DNA from: an uncultured Alphaproteobacteria bacterium
GTDB lineage: Bacteria > Pseudomonadota > Alphaproteobacteria > Thalassobaculales > Thalassobaculaceae
Assembly (NCBI GenBank): GCA_902629125.1
Contig: CACOPQ010000015.1
Span: 1 to 46,747 of the forward strand
Direction of reading: 5' to 3'
Length of the DNA stretch: 46,747 bases
Each line of letters starts with the position of its first letter. The first letter of the stretch is position 1. The position numbers and the translations under genes were made by a program. The notes under the pieces were generated by a model, which saw nothing but the letters and a program-made list of their open reading frames with translations, was not told the origin of the DNA and made no database searches. This document shows, one piece after another, positions 8,267 to 16,333 of the stretch.

Positions 8267-9661
8267 ATGATGACCGAGAACCTTTCGTCTCTTCTTTATC
8301 TTGCTTCAAGCGTTTGTTTTGTACTCGCTATAAGAGGGCTCAATTCCCCAGAAACGGCGCGCGTTGGGAATTTTATCGGTATTGTTGGAATGTTAATTGC
8401 CATCCTGACAACACTCGCCCTTCCTTCGATATTAAGTTATGAACTTATTCTGATAGCGATTTTACTTGGAGGTAGCATCGGCACACTCCTTGCGCTTAAA
8501 ACAAAAATGACAAGCCTACCACAATTAGTTGCCTTATTTAACAGCGTAGTCGGGTTGGCCGCCTGTTTTGTCGCAGCTGCAGCCTTCTATCGTCCCGAAG
8601 CCTATGGAATTGGTACGTTTTTGAATATAAGTTCACTGAGCATAGTGGAGATGAACCTTGGATCTGCTATTGGGGCCGTTACATTTACTGGCTCTGTCAT
8701 AGCATTTGCTAAGTTACAGGGTTTAATTTCAGGTTCGCCCCTAATTTTTAAAGGCCAGCATCAATTAAATGCCTTCCTCGGTATAATACTTCTTGGTTTA
8801 CTTGCTTGGATGGTTTTTGAACAAACAGAGACATTATTTTGGGCAATTCTTTGTCTTTCTTTTGTTTTGGGTGTGCTTGTTATCATCCCGATCGGAGGAG
8901 CAGATATGCCGGTAGTTATCTCTATGCTGAATTCCTACTCGGGTTGGGCCGCCTGCGGAATAGGTTTTACCCTTGGGAACATTCTCATGATCATAACTGG
9001 TGCATTGGTCGGGGCCTCCGGTGCTATTTTGTCATATATTATGTGCAAGGGAATGAACCGATCTTTCTTCAATGTTATACTTGGTGGTTTTGGAGTAGAA
9101 GATGAAGTAATACAACAAAAGAATATCGAAGATAGGTCTATCAAGTCGGGAACAGCATCTGATGGAGCCTTTATTATGGAGAATGCATCGTCGGTAATTA
9201 TCGTTCCTGGATACGGTCTAGCTGTCGCACAGGCTCAACACGCGCTTAGGGAGATGGCCGATAACCTTCAGGATCGAGGCATCGAAGTCAGATATGCTAT
9301 TCACCCTGTGGCTGGAAGGATGCCAGGTCATATGAATGTTCTTCTTGCTGAAGCAAGTGTGCCATATGATTCGGTTCTTGAGCTAGACATGATAAATAGG
9401 GATTTTTCCCAAACTGACGTTGCTTTTGTTATTGGTGCCAACGATGTCACCAACCCCGCCGCAAAAACAGATAGCTCTAGCCCAATTTTTGGAATGCCTG
9501 TTTTGGATGTTGAAAATGCGAAAACGGTACTTTTCGTCAAACGGTCGATGGCTTCGGGCTACGCCGGCGTTGAGAACCAGTTGTTCTTTAAAGACAATAC
9601 AATGATGCTTTTTTCAGATGCAAAACAAATGTGTGATGAAATTATTCAAGCGTTAAAATAG
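8267..9661 (+). CDS. pntB: NAD(P) transhydrogenase subunit beta
   Basis: A 464-residue PntB, the subunit with most of the membrane helices and the NADP(H)-binding domain III of the proton-pumping transhydrogenase that makes NADPH from NADH. Roughly residues 1-265 are hydrophobic helices, with ADMPVVISMLNSYSGWAACGIGF in the middle. Domain III starts near residue 290: VIIVPGYGLAVAQAQHALREM, HPVAGRMPGHMNVLLAEA, VIGANDVTNPAA and the KRSMASGYAGVENQLFF segment that closes over NADP. Length and all key motifs are normal. Its partner pntA2 is 11 nt upstream. Confidence 0.95.
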   Translation: MMTENLSSLLYLASSVCFVLAIRGLNSPETARVGNFIGIVGMLIAILTTLALPSILSYELILIAILLGGSIGTLLALKTKMTSLPQLVALFNSVVGLAACFVAAAAFYRPEAYGIGTFLNISSLSIVEMNLGSAIGAVTFTGSVIAFAKLQGLISGSPLIFKGQHQLNAFLGIILLGLLAWMVFEQTETLFWAILCLSFVLGVLVIIPIGGADMPVVISMLNSYSGWAACGIGFTLGNILMIITGALVGASGAILSYIMCKGMNRSFFNVILGGFGVEDEVIQQKNIEDRSIKSGTASDGAFIMENASSVIIVPGYGLAVAQAQHALREMADNLQDRGIEVRYAIHPVAGRMPGHMNVLLAEASVPYDSVLELDMINRDFSQTDVAFVIGANDVTNPAAKTDSSSPIFGMPVLDVENAKTVLFVKRSMASGYAGVENQLFFKDNTMMLFSDAKQMCDEIIQALK

Positions 9662-10004
9662 ATCCAACACCTTTGGTTAAAAATCCCAATTGAATAATTT
9701 CAGTATATCTCAGTTACTGTGTTCATATAACACTACTGGAATTATGATAATTTTTGATTTAAGGCCATTACTAAATCTTAAAATGGATAACCGAGTTCGG
9801 AATGCTGGTCAAAAATGGCTGGATCTAACGTTTTTAATAAAGTTTTACACCTTATAACGACATAAACTCAAGAGGTATGGCGACAACTTTGTTAGGATTG
9901 TGTTTTGTATGTATTGTAACATGAAAGGATTGTTTATTTACTTTTCAAGCATCACTTGACTAACTTGTTTAAAACTATTTGGAAAACTTTATCTAGGAGG
10001 AAGC
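9662..10004. other. Intergenic region between pntB and the biotin carrier gene
   Basis: About 343 nt, AT-rich, without a recognisable gene. An imperfect hairpin (CAGT..GTGTT / AACAC..ACTG) at 9711-9738 followed by a short T-rich stretch near 9750 could be the pntB terminator, but it is weak. The right end contains the strong ribosome-binding site TAGGAGGA of the biotin carrier gene. No promoter hexamers with good spacing were found. Confidence 0.5.
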
Positions 10005-10226
10005 ATGCCTGAAATTAAAGTTCACAGTGATGTCACAGGAACTGCCTGGAAAATTGTCGTGACTGAAGGGCAGGCTGTAGCCAAGGGTGACGAACTAATG
10101 ATTGCCGAGGCCATGAAAATGGAAATACCACATTTTTCTCCTGAATCGGGGGTAGTGAAAAAAATTTGTGTGGAGGAAGGAGCCGCAATTTCTGAAGACG
10201 AATTACTCTTTATTATTGAAATCTAG
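10005..10226 (+). CDS. Biotin/lipoyl carrier protein of acyl-CoA carboxylase
   Basis: A 73-residue free-standing biotinyl domain. The motif AEAMKMEIP contains the biotin-accepting Lys38 flanked by Met residues as in biotin carboxyl carrier domains, and the hammerhead features GTAWKIVVTEGQAVAKGDEL and SGVVKKICVEEG are clear. It swings carboxybiotin between the biotin carboxylase encoded next and a carboxyltransferase, most likely the one at 6035-7582. The AGGAGGA ribosome-binding site 5 nt before ATG is the strongest seen in the window, consistent with high expression of a small carrier. Confidence 0.92.
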   Translation: MPEIKVHSDVTGTAWKIVVTEGQAVAKGDELMIAEAMKMEIPHFSPESGVVKKICVEEGAAISEDELLFIIEI

Positions 10227-10255
10227 CGCCAGCTCTTACATTAAAGATACCCCCT

Positions 10256-11620
10256 ATGAACAAAGTATTGATAGCGAACCGTGGTGAAATTGCTTGCCGA
10301 ATAATCCGGACCTGTAAAAATATTGGTTTCTCCACAGTAGCAGTTTATTCAGAAGCCGACAAAAACTCACAACATGTATTATTAGCCGATGAAGCCTACC
10401 TGATAGGGGCGCCTCCTGTAAGAGAAAGCTACTTAAATAGCAGAAAAATAATAGAAATTGCCACGGGAAGTAATGCTAACATTGTGCACCCAGGTTATGG
10501 GCTGTTAGCTGAGAACGCGGGTTTCGCTTGCCAAGTCGAAGCTGCTGGTCTTATTTGGGTGGGTCCGGCACCCTCAACGATATCAGTTATGGGTGACAAG
10601 GGAAAAGCACGGGAAATCGCTCTCAAGGCAGATGTTTCCATTTTACCTGGTTCTCCGGCCATTTCGTCATCCAATTTAAGTTCCCTATCAACGTTTAGCA
10701 AAGGACTTGAATTTCCGCTTCTCGTAAAAGCCACGGGCGGCGGGGGGGGAATTGGAATGCGAAATGTAAGTGACGGAGCAACACTGTTTGAAACCGCTAG
10801 AGCCGTGTCAGAAATAGCCGAAAGGCTATTTGGAGACGGCAGTATCTTTCTAGAACACCATGTTGATGATGCTAGGCACATAGAGATTCAGATTTTTGGG
10901 TTAGGTGATGGAAGAGTTTTTCATCTAGGCGATCGTGAATGCTCAATCCAACGACGATTTCAAAAAGTCGTTGAGGAAGCACCTGCACCTCGTATCCCAG
11001 AGAATGTTCGATCAGAAATGGCGGACTCAGCATGTCGACTAGCAGCTAGCCAGAACTATTCAGGTGCAGGTACGGTAGAATTTATTTTAGACGCAAAAAA
11101 TAATTCATTTTATTTTTTAGAAATGAATACCCGTATTCAAGTAGAACATCCAACTACAGAGATGATCAGTAAACAGGATATAGTTTATCTTCAACTAATG
11201 CAGGCTATCGGTGAAAAACCCGAAAACTTAATAGACAGCCCACCTTACCTCTCCGGACATTCAATAGAATGCCGCCTTTACGCCGAGAAACCCGAAAAGA
11301 ACTTTATTCCGTCACCGGGCCACCTTAGATTACTGCGATTCCCGCGCCAGTCCGATACTATTCGTATTGAGACTGGCTATATAGAGGGAGATACTATAAC
11401 GCCCTTCTACGATCCTATGATTGCTAAAGTTATCAGTTTTGGTGAGGATCGGAACTGTGCCATTCAAAAAATGCTCTCAGCGCTTAAGGAATGTCAAATA
11501 GAAGGTATTGCTACTAATCTCACCTTACTTAAGACTATTTTGAGAGATCCTGCCTTTAAAAAAGCGCGAGCTAATACCACCTATTTGGAAAAAAACATAG
11601 CAACTTTGACAGCGTTATGA
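10256..11620 (+). CDS. Biotin carboxylase subunit of acyl-CoA carboxylase
   Basis: A 454-residue ATP-grasp biotin carboxylase. It begins MNKVLIANRGEIACRIIRTCKNIG, continues with the bicarbonate/ATP-site features VHPGYGLLAENAGFA and the flexible glycine loop KATGGGGGIGM, and has the catalytic EMNTRIQVEHPTTEM motif and a C-terminal biotin carboxylase domain (SIECRLYAEKPEKNFIPSPG). The length (about 450) is that of a subunit without fused biotinyl domain, matching the separate carrier gene 29 nt upstream. Together they form the carboxylation half of a three-protein acyl-CoA carboxylase. Confidence 0.93.
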   Translation: MNKVLIANRGEIACRIIRTCKNIGFSTVAVYSEADKNSQHVLLADEAYLIGAPPVRESYLNSRKIIEIATGSNANIVHPGYGLLAENAGFACQVEAAGLIWVGPAPSTISVMGDKGKAREIALKADVSILPGSPAISSSNLSSLSTFSKGLEFPLLVKATGGGGGIGMRNVSDGATLFETARAVSEIAERLFGDGSIFLEHHVDDARHIEIQIFGLGDGRVFHLGDRECSIQRRFQKVVEEAPAPRIPENVRSEMADSACRLAASQNYSGAGTVEFILDAKNNSFYFLEMNTRIQVEHPTTEMISKQDIVYLQLMQAIGEKPENLIDSPPYLSGHSIECRLYAEKPEKNFIPSPGHLRLLRFPRQSDTIRIETGYIEGDTITPFYDPMIAKVISFGEDRNCAIQKMLSALKECQIEGIATNLTLLKTILRDPAFKKARANTTYLEKNIATLTAL

Positions 11621-11625
11621 AACAT

Positions 11626-12525
11626 CTATTCAGCTGCAACAGCTGATTCTTCCCCGCGAACAAGTTGGCTGTAATCCTCTCCAAGTACATTGCAAACTTC
11701 ACCAGGCGTGAAAGAGTATTGGTCAATCTGTCCCACAGGTGTCACCTCGACAGCAGTACCAGTCAGGAAGCACTCGCTCGCATTAGCCATTTCCTCCGGC
11801 TTGATTTGACGTTCAACTATTTCGAAGCCACGTTGCTTCGCGAGATCAATCACTGTTCTCCGTGTGATACCATCTAAAAAACAGTCCGGCACTGGCGTAT
11901 GAAGCTTTCCATCGTCCATTACGAAGAAAATGTTGGCACCTGTTGCTTCAGCTACTAACCCTCTATAGTCCAGCATGAGAGCATCGTGCATACCTGCCGC
12001 CTCTGCTTCGTGCTTAGCCATAGTGCAAATTTGATAAAGACCTGAGGCTTTACTCTGGGTTGGAGCCATATCGGGTGCTGGTCTTTTCCATCGAGATAAA
12101 CCCATTTTTATGCCTTTTGTCTTCGCCTCTGGATCAAAATAAGATGGCCACTCCCAGGCTGTTATAGCTAGGTGAATGGTGTTATTCTGTGCGGAGACGC
12201 CCATCATTTCTGTGCCACGCCACGCGATTGGCCTTACATAGCCATCCTGAAACCCCATGGACTTAACTACTTCACCTTTTGCTCTCTCTATCAACTCTGT
12301 GGAAAATGGAATGCTATAACCAACAGTTTTAGCCGATTGATGAAGCCTCTCTGTGTGTTCTAGAGATTTAAAAATTTTCCCGTTGTACACTCGCTCTCCC
12401 TCGAATACCGCGCTAGCATAATGTAAGCCATGTGAAAGAACGTGGATCTTTGCTGACCGGAAATCTATTAATTCCCCATCAAACCATATCGAACCATCTC
12501 TATCGTCAAAAGGAAGTGAGGACAT
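11626..12525 (-). CDS. ilvE: Branched-chain amino acid aminotransferase
   Basis: A 299-residue fold-type IV PLP aminotransferase catalysing the last step of leucine, isoleucine and valine synthesis. Visible features are DGSIWFDGELIDFRSAKIHVLSHGLHYASAVFEGERVYNG, the PLP lysine Lys159 in the SKASGLYQ motif, and VAEATGANIFFV with TPVPDCFLDGITRRTVI. The chosen ATG (12525) lies 9 nt after an AGGG sequence; an ATG two codons upstream is too close to it. It is divergent from a marR-ompR-histidine kinase operon, an arrangement frequent in alphaproteobacteria. Confidence 0.92.
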   Translation of the reverse strand: MSSLPFDDRDGSIWFDGELIDFRSAKIHVLSHGLHYASAVFEGERVYNGKIFKSLEHTERLHQSAKTVGYSIPFSTELIERAKGEVVKSMGFQDGYVRPIAWRGTEMMGVSAQNNTIHLAITAWEWPSYFDPEAKTKGIKMGLSRWKRPAPDMAPTQSKASGLYQICTMAKHEAEAAGMHDALMLDYRGLVAEATGANIFFVMDDGKLHTPVPDCFLDGITRRTVIDLAKQRGFEIVERQIKPEEMANASECFLTGTAVEVTPVGQIDQYSFTPGEVCNVLGEDYSQLVRGEESAVAAE

Positions 12526-12599
12526 GATCATAATCCCTGCGAAGTTGAATTAGACTTATTTATCTTAAAATCTTCAAACACATGATATAGTGCCGTAGA

Positions 12600-12616
12600 C
12601 TTAAGAACACTTTAAG
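12600..12616. promoter_or_regulatory. Possible CtrA-type box in the ilvE/marR divergent region
   Basis: The sequence holds TTAA-N7-TTAA (12601-12615), embedded in the slightly larger inverted repeat CTTAA-N7-TTAAG. This matches the core of the alphaproteobacterial cell-cycle regulator CtrA's binding site. With this base composition one or two such motifs are expected by chance in a window of this size, so its position between divergent genes is the main support. It could equally be an autoregulatory MarR operator. Confidence 0.3.
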
Positions 12617-12652
12617 GTAACGCAGGATAATATTTTAGGAAAATATGTCAAT

Positions 12653-13192
12653 ATGGCTGACTTAAAAATGCAGTCCGTTTCTGAAGATTTCAAAGAAGAA
12701 GAATTGCGTCAAATTATTGAAATGCTATTTTTTGCTTATAGAGATTTTACTAAAGAACCAGATAAAATGTTAGAGGAAATTGGATTAGGCCGAGCCCATC
12801 ACCGCACGGTTTATTTTATCGGCCGAAATCCCGGGATAACCGTTACGGGTCTTTTGGACATTCTAAAAATAAGAAAGCAAAGCTTATCGCGTGTCTTAAA
12901 CCAGTTAATTAGTGAAGCATATGTTTTCCAGAAAATTGCAGCCGATGATCGACGGAAGAAACTTCTCTTTTTGACTGACAAAGGTCTTGTCCTAGAGCAA
13001 CGCCTAACAGCAAATCAGCGCAAAAGGATTGCAAATGCTTGTCTAGGCAAAAATGAACACGCTATTAATGGCTTTAAAGATATTCTAACTGCAATTATAA
13101 ATGATATAGATCAATGGCGGTTTTCATCCCCTTCTACAAACAGTCATTTTAATGATCGGACTTCAACGCACGAAAACCGAGGCGTTGAATGA
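12653..13192 (+). CDS. MarR family transcriptional regulator
   Basis: A 179-residue winged-helix regulator. The recognition region HHRTVYFIGRNPGITVTGLLDILKIRKQSLSRVLNQLISEAYVFQ is followed by the beta-wing with the DDRRKKLLFLTDKGLVLEQRL motif typical of MarR proteins. The C-terminal 30 residues are polar and probably disordered. Its stop overlaps by 4 nt (ATGA) the start of a response regulator gene, so it is cotranslated with a two-component system; this triad next to ilvE is seen in other alphaproteobacteria. The ligand is unknown. A TTAA-N7-TTAA palindrome lies about 40 nt upstream. Confidence 0.9.
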   Translation: MADLKMQSVSEDFKEEELRQIIEMLFFAYRDFTKEPDKMLEEIGLGRAHHRTVYFIGRNPGITVTGLLDILKIRKQSLSRVLNQLISEAYVFQKIAADDRRKKLLFLTDKGLVLEQRLTANQRKRIANACLGKNEHAINGFKDILTAIINDIDQWRFSSPSTNSHFNDRTSTHENRGVE

Positions 13193-13899
13193 ATATAATC
13201 GAGAAGTCACCGGTTTTATCTCATATACTCCTCGTTGACGATGATGGCAGGTTACGAAATTTATTAGACAAGTACCTTACCCAGAATAACTTTCGTGTGA
13301 CGTGTGCTGAAGACGGTGGGCAGGCAAGAAAATTTTTAGATATTTTCGAATTTGATGTGATTCTATTGGATGTTATGATGCCTGGGGAAACTGGTATCCA
13401 ACTGACAAAATATCTTAGAGGTTTTAACTCTGTACCAATTTTATTGCTTACTGCTATGAATGAAAGCGAAGATCGAATTAATGGTTTGGAGACGGGTGCC
13501 GATGATTACCTATCAAAGCCATTTGAACCAAGAGAGTTATTATTGCGTATCGAAAATATACTACGCAGAGTAAAGCCTGAAAATCAGTCCATTGGGAACG
13601 ACGAATTATTTCATTTTGGTCCCTATCGGTTCGACCTCCGTTCCAATTTACTTTTCCGTGGGCCAGTCGCAACTAAATTAACCGAGTCCGAAAGCGCTAT
13701 ATTGCGAGCCTTTATTGCATCACCGGGTGAAATTTTGAGCCGAGATGATCTGAGTAATTTGGACTCAACCAAAGTAAACACCCGAACGATAGACGTACAA
13801 ATAACGCGACTTAGGAGAAAAATTGAGGATGATCCCAAATTTCCTCGGTATCTGCAAACTATCCGAGGTCGGGGGTATGTATTGAAGACAGGATTATGA
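13189..13899 (+). CDS. OmpR/PhoB family response regulator
   Basis: A 236-residue two-domain response regulator. The receiver domain (about residues 10-125) has the acidic pair Asp17/Asp18, phosphoacceptor Asp61 in VILLDVMMPGETG, the Thr of LLLTAM and Lys110 in LSKPFEPREL. The C-terminal winged helix (about 140-233) has LTESESAILRAF and RTIDVQITRLRRKIEDDPKFPRYLQTIRGRGYVL. Both ends overlap neighbours by ATGA: marR before and the histidine kinase after, so the three are one operon. Target genes cannot be inferred. Confidence 0.94.
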   Translation: MNIIEKSPVLSHILLVDDDGRLRNLLDKYLTQNNFRVTCAEDGGQARKFLDIFEFDVILLDVMMPGETGIQLTKYLRGFNSVPILLLTAMNESEDRINGLETGADDYLSKPFEPRELLLRIENILRRVKPENQSIGNDELFHFGPYRFDLRSNLLFRGPVATKLTESESAILRAFIASPGEILSRDDLSNLDSTKVNTRTIDVQITRLRRKIEDDPKFPRYLQTIRGRGYVLKTGL

Positions 13900-15254
13900 A
13901 AATTCTTGGTTCACTATATTGGACTGACAAGGCCAAGCATAGAATCAAGAATATTTTACCCCAAACACTTTTTGGGCGAGCACTTTTAATAATAGTAACG
14001 CCACTCATTCTTATGCAGGCGATCTCTACTTTTGTTTTCTTCGACCGACATTGGGATACGATGACCCGACGCCTTGCACATACTTTAGCCGGTGATATTG
14101 CCTTTATTGTTGACTCTCTAACTCCGCTGCCAAGACAAATAGACCTTAATCAAATATTTCTCAAAGCCGAAGACATCCTGCACATTCGTCTAACTTATAG
14201 TCCGGAAGAAATACTTGTTAAAAAGGAACCTTTTCAGCAATGGGATAGGGTACGAAAGTCCCTGCAAGCCGCACTAAAGGAACGGGTTAGGCGTCCCTTT
14301 TCTATAGATACCACAAAAAAAGATCGACGAATCGAAATAAAGGTACAACTCCCTCAAGGCCTGCTAAATGTCAATGTGCATGAAAAACGGCTTTATAGCT
14401 CAACGCCCTATATTTTTCTAATGTGGATGATAGGGAGCTCACTTGTATTATTCGCAATTGCGATAATTTTTATGAGAAACCAGATCCGTCCAATTAGGCG
14501 ATTAGCAATTGCGGCGAGAAGCTTTGGCATGGGGCGCGGCTCAAGCGAAATAAAACCCAGTGGGGCTAAAGAAGTTAGGCAGGCAACACAAGCTTTTAGG
14601 CAAATGAGAGAACGTATAACCCGACAGTTTGCTCAACGAACAGAAATGCTTGCCGGAGTTTCTCATGACTTGAGAACTCCCCTAACTAGAATGAGACTCC
14701 AAATTGAAATGTTAGAAAGAACTCCTGAGACAAAAGAGTTACAAGATGACATTCAAGAAATGGAGAGAATGATTGATGGCTATCTTACATTTGCCCGCGG
14801 TGAAGGTAGCGAGCCTTTGAGCCAAATAAATTTAGCTAACGTGATCAAAGAAATTATATCAATCGAACGAAGAGACGGCTCTTTTATAAGTTTTATAAAT
14901 AAAAGCAAAGAAATTAAATCTGTGACCTCACGGCCCCAAGCAATTAAGCGAGCCATTACCAATTTGGTTATCAATTCTAAAAAGTATGCAGATACAGTTA
15001 AGGTAGAGCTTGAGTACAATTCAGATCATGCAATAATCATTATTGACGACGATGGGCCAGGAATTAAAGCAGAGCATCGAGATGATGTATTTAAGGCGTT
15101 TTTTCGTCTTGACCCCTCTCGAAATACTGACACTGGAGGGACGGGGCTCGGTCTGACAATTGCAAGAGATATAGTTCAGAGGCATGGAGGCGATTTACTT
15201 TTAAGTCAAGCCTCTCTTGGCGGTCTTAGAGCCACAATTACACTTCCTTTGTAG
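13896..15254 (+). CDS. EnvZ-like sensor histidine kinase
   Basis: A 452-residue membrane kinase, partner of the response regulator encoded just upstream. It has a cytoplasmic start, membrane helices at about residues 25-48 and 172-193 enclosing a periplasmic sensor of about 120 residues, a HAMP linker (about 194-246), the phosphoacceptor His257 in GVSHDLRTPLTRMRLQIEML, and an ATPase domain with the N-box NLVINSKKYA, DDDGPGI and GGTGLGLTIA. The architecture is that of EnvZ. The stimulus is unknown. No terminator is evident before the convergent csaA gene. Confidence 0.93.
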   Translation: MKILGSLYWTDKAKHRIKNILPQTLFGRALLIIVTPLILMQAISTFVFFDRHWDTMTRRLAHTLAGDIAFIVDSLTPLPRQIDLNQIFLKAEDILHIRLTYSPEEILVKKEPFQQWDRVRKSLQAALKERVRRPFSIDTTKKDRRIEIKVQLPQGLLNVNVHEKRLYSSTPYIFLMWMIGSSLVLFAIAIIFMRNQIRPIRRLAIAARSFGMGRGSSEIKPSGAKEVRQATQAFRQMRERITRQFAQRTEMLAGVSHDLRTPLTRMRLQIEMLERTPETKELQDDIQEMERMIDGYLTFARGEGSEPLSQINLANVIKEIISIERRDGSFISFINKSKEIKSVTSRPQAIKRAITNLVINSKKYADTVKVELEYNSDHAIIIIDDDGPGIKAEHRDDVFKAFFRLDPSRNTDTGGTGLGLTIARDIVQRHGGDLLLSQASLGGLRATITLPL

Positions 15255-15321
15255 AAGAAGTCAAATAACTGACAGATCAAAACGCATGGAAGCCTTCAAT
15301 TGTTAAGCTGACTTCATAATA

Positions 15322-15675
15322 CTAATAGAGTCTTCCACCTTTTGGGACCGATTTATCAACCGAAACCAGAACAACCTCTCCTTCGTCATCTGGGAAACCC
15401 AGGACGAGTATTTCACTCATAAATTTCCCAATCTGTTTGGATGGAAAGTTCATCACTGCCGCCACTTGCCGGCCCATTAAATTTTCCTTTTCGTAGTTCT
15501 TCGTAACTTGTGCCGAGGTTTTTCGTACACCAAACTCTTGACCAAAGTCTACCCAGAGTTTGAAAGCTGGTTTTCTAGCCTCAGGAAATTTTTGGACTTC
15601 GACTATTGTTCCGACCCTAATTTCCACTTTTTGGAATTCCTCAAATGTAAGCTTTTCTAACGGTTTACGGTTCAT
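15322..15675 (-). CDS. csaA: CsaA-like tRNA-binding protein
   Basis: A 117-residue single OB-fold tRNA-binding domain protein. EKLTFEEFQKVEIRVGTIVEVQKFPEARKPAFKLWVDFG, VAAVMNFPSKQIGKFMSEILVLGFPDDEG and the VPKGGRLY end are nearly diagnostic for CsaA, a dimeric tRNA-binding protein with reported chaperone-like activity. The frame is open further upstream, but starting at the ATG at 15675 gives the standard length and avoids overlap with the upstream regulator gene. It is the last gene of a ybjN-proC-tetR-csaA run. Confidence 0.88.
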   Translation of the reverse strand: MNRKPLEKLTFEEFQKVEIRVGTIVEVQKFPEARKPAFKLWVDFGQEFGVRKTSAQVTKNYEKENLMGRQVAAVMNFPSKQIGKFMSEILVLGFPDDEGEVVLVSVDKSVPKGGRLY

Positions 15676-15709
15676 ATACCTACTTTTCTCTCCAATCTCG
15701 CCTCGCTTA

Positions 15710-16309
15710 TCATAGGTCGTGACCACTATTCTCCTCTACCATGCCAAGTGATGTCGCCAGTGATTCAGCCCATTTCAACCGGTCATCTAGAATACGTGTT
15801 GTTGCAGTTATGTCTCTACCTTCCTCTTTAGACCAAGTTCGCATACCAAACAAAAAAACCACTGCCAAGCCTTTAATTTTGATATTTCCCTTTATCCCCC
15901 TTGTTGAAACCCCAACTGTTTCCAGGCTAGAGCGCATTGATATTTTTATGGCTTTCGCTGCAACCACGAACATTTTTGGATCTTTCCCAGTAACTTTAAG
16001 TAGTTCGCATACACCATCTTTATAAGGGGCCAAGACATCAAAACGAACCAGCATGATTTCCAAAAGCCTTTCCCTTATCGGAATTTCCGGGTCAAAAATA
16101 TCCGAATCAAGATTTGCTAATGTCTGTTCATCAATAAATTCTGAAAATGCTTGCAAAAGGCCTACTTTATCTGAGAACAGACTTTCAAGCTCAAGCTCTT
16201 CAATCTCCTGGTTTCTGGCCAAGGCAGCGAGTGTGAAGTTACTCCAACCAACATCAGATACTAATTCCATTAAAGCTCTAAATACTTTTTGTCTATTCAT
16301 TCTTGCCAT
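15710..16309 (-). CDS. TetR-like (possibly COQ9-related) helix-turn-helix protein
   Basis: A 199-residue all-helical protein. Residues 5-50 (RQKVFRALMELVSDVGWSNFTLAALARNQEIEELELESLFSDKVGLLQAF) look like a TetR N-terminal helix-turn-helix, though the recognition helix is atypical (ELELESLFSD in place of the usual TLYxHFxxK). The C-terminal part (IRERLLEIMLVRFDVLAPYKDGVCELLK and MRTWSKEEGRDITATTRILDDRLKWAESLA) resembles both TetR ligand domains and COQ9, a lipid-binding ubiquinone-synthesis protein that shares the fold. It lies 24 nt after proC. A role in regulation or in ubiquinone biology is undecided. Confidence 0.65.
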   Translation of the reverse strand: MARMNRQKVFRALMELVSDVGWSNFTLAALARNQEIEELELESLFSDKVGLLQAFSEFIDEQTLANLDSDIFDPEIPIRERLLEIMLVRFDVLAPYKDGVCELLKVTGKDPKMFVVAAKAIKISMRSSLETVGVSTRGIKGNIKIKGLAVVFLFGMRTWSKEEGRDITATTRILDDRLKWAESLATSLGMVEENSGHDL

Positions 16310-16333
16310 TGCATTTTGTTAAGCGCTGCGATT

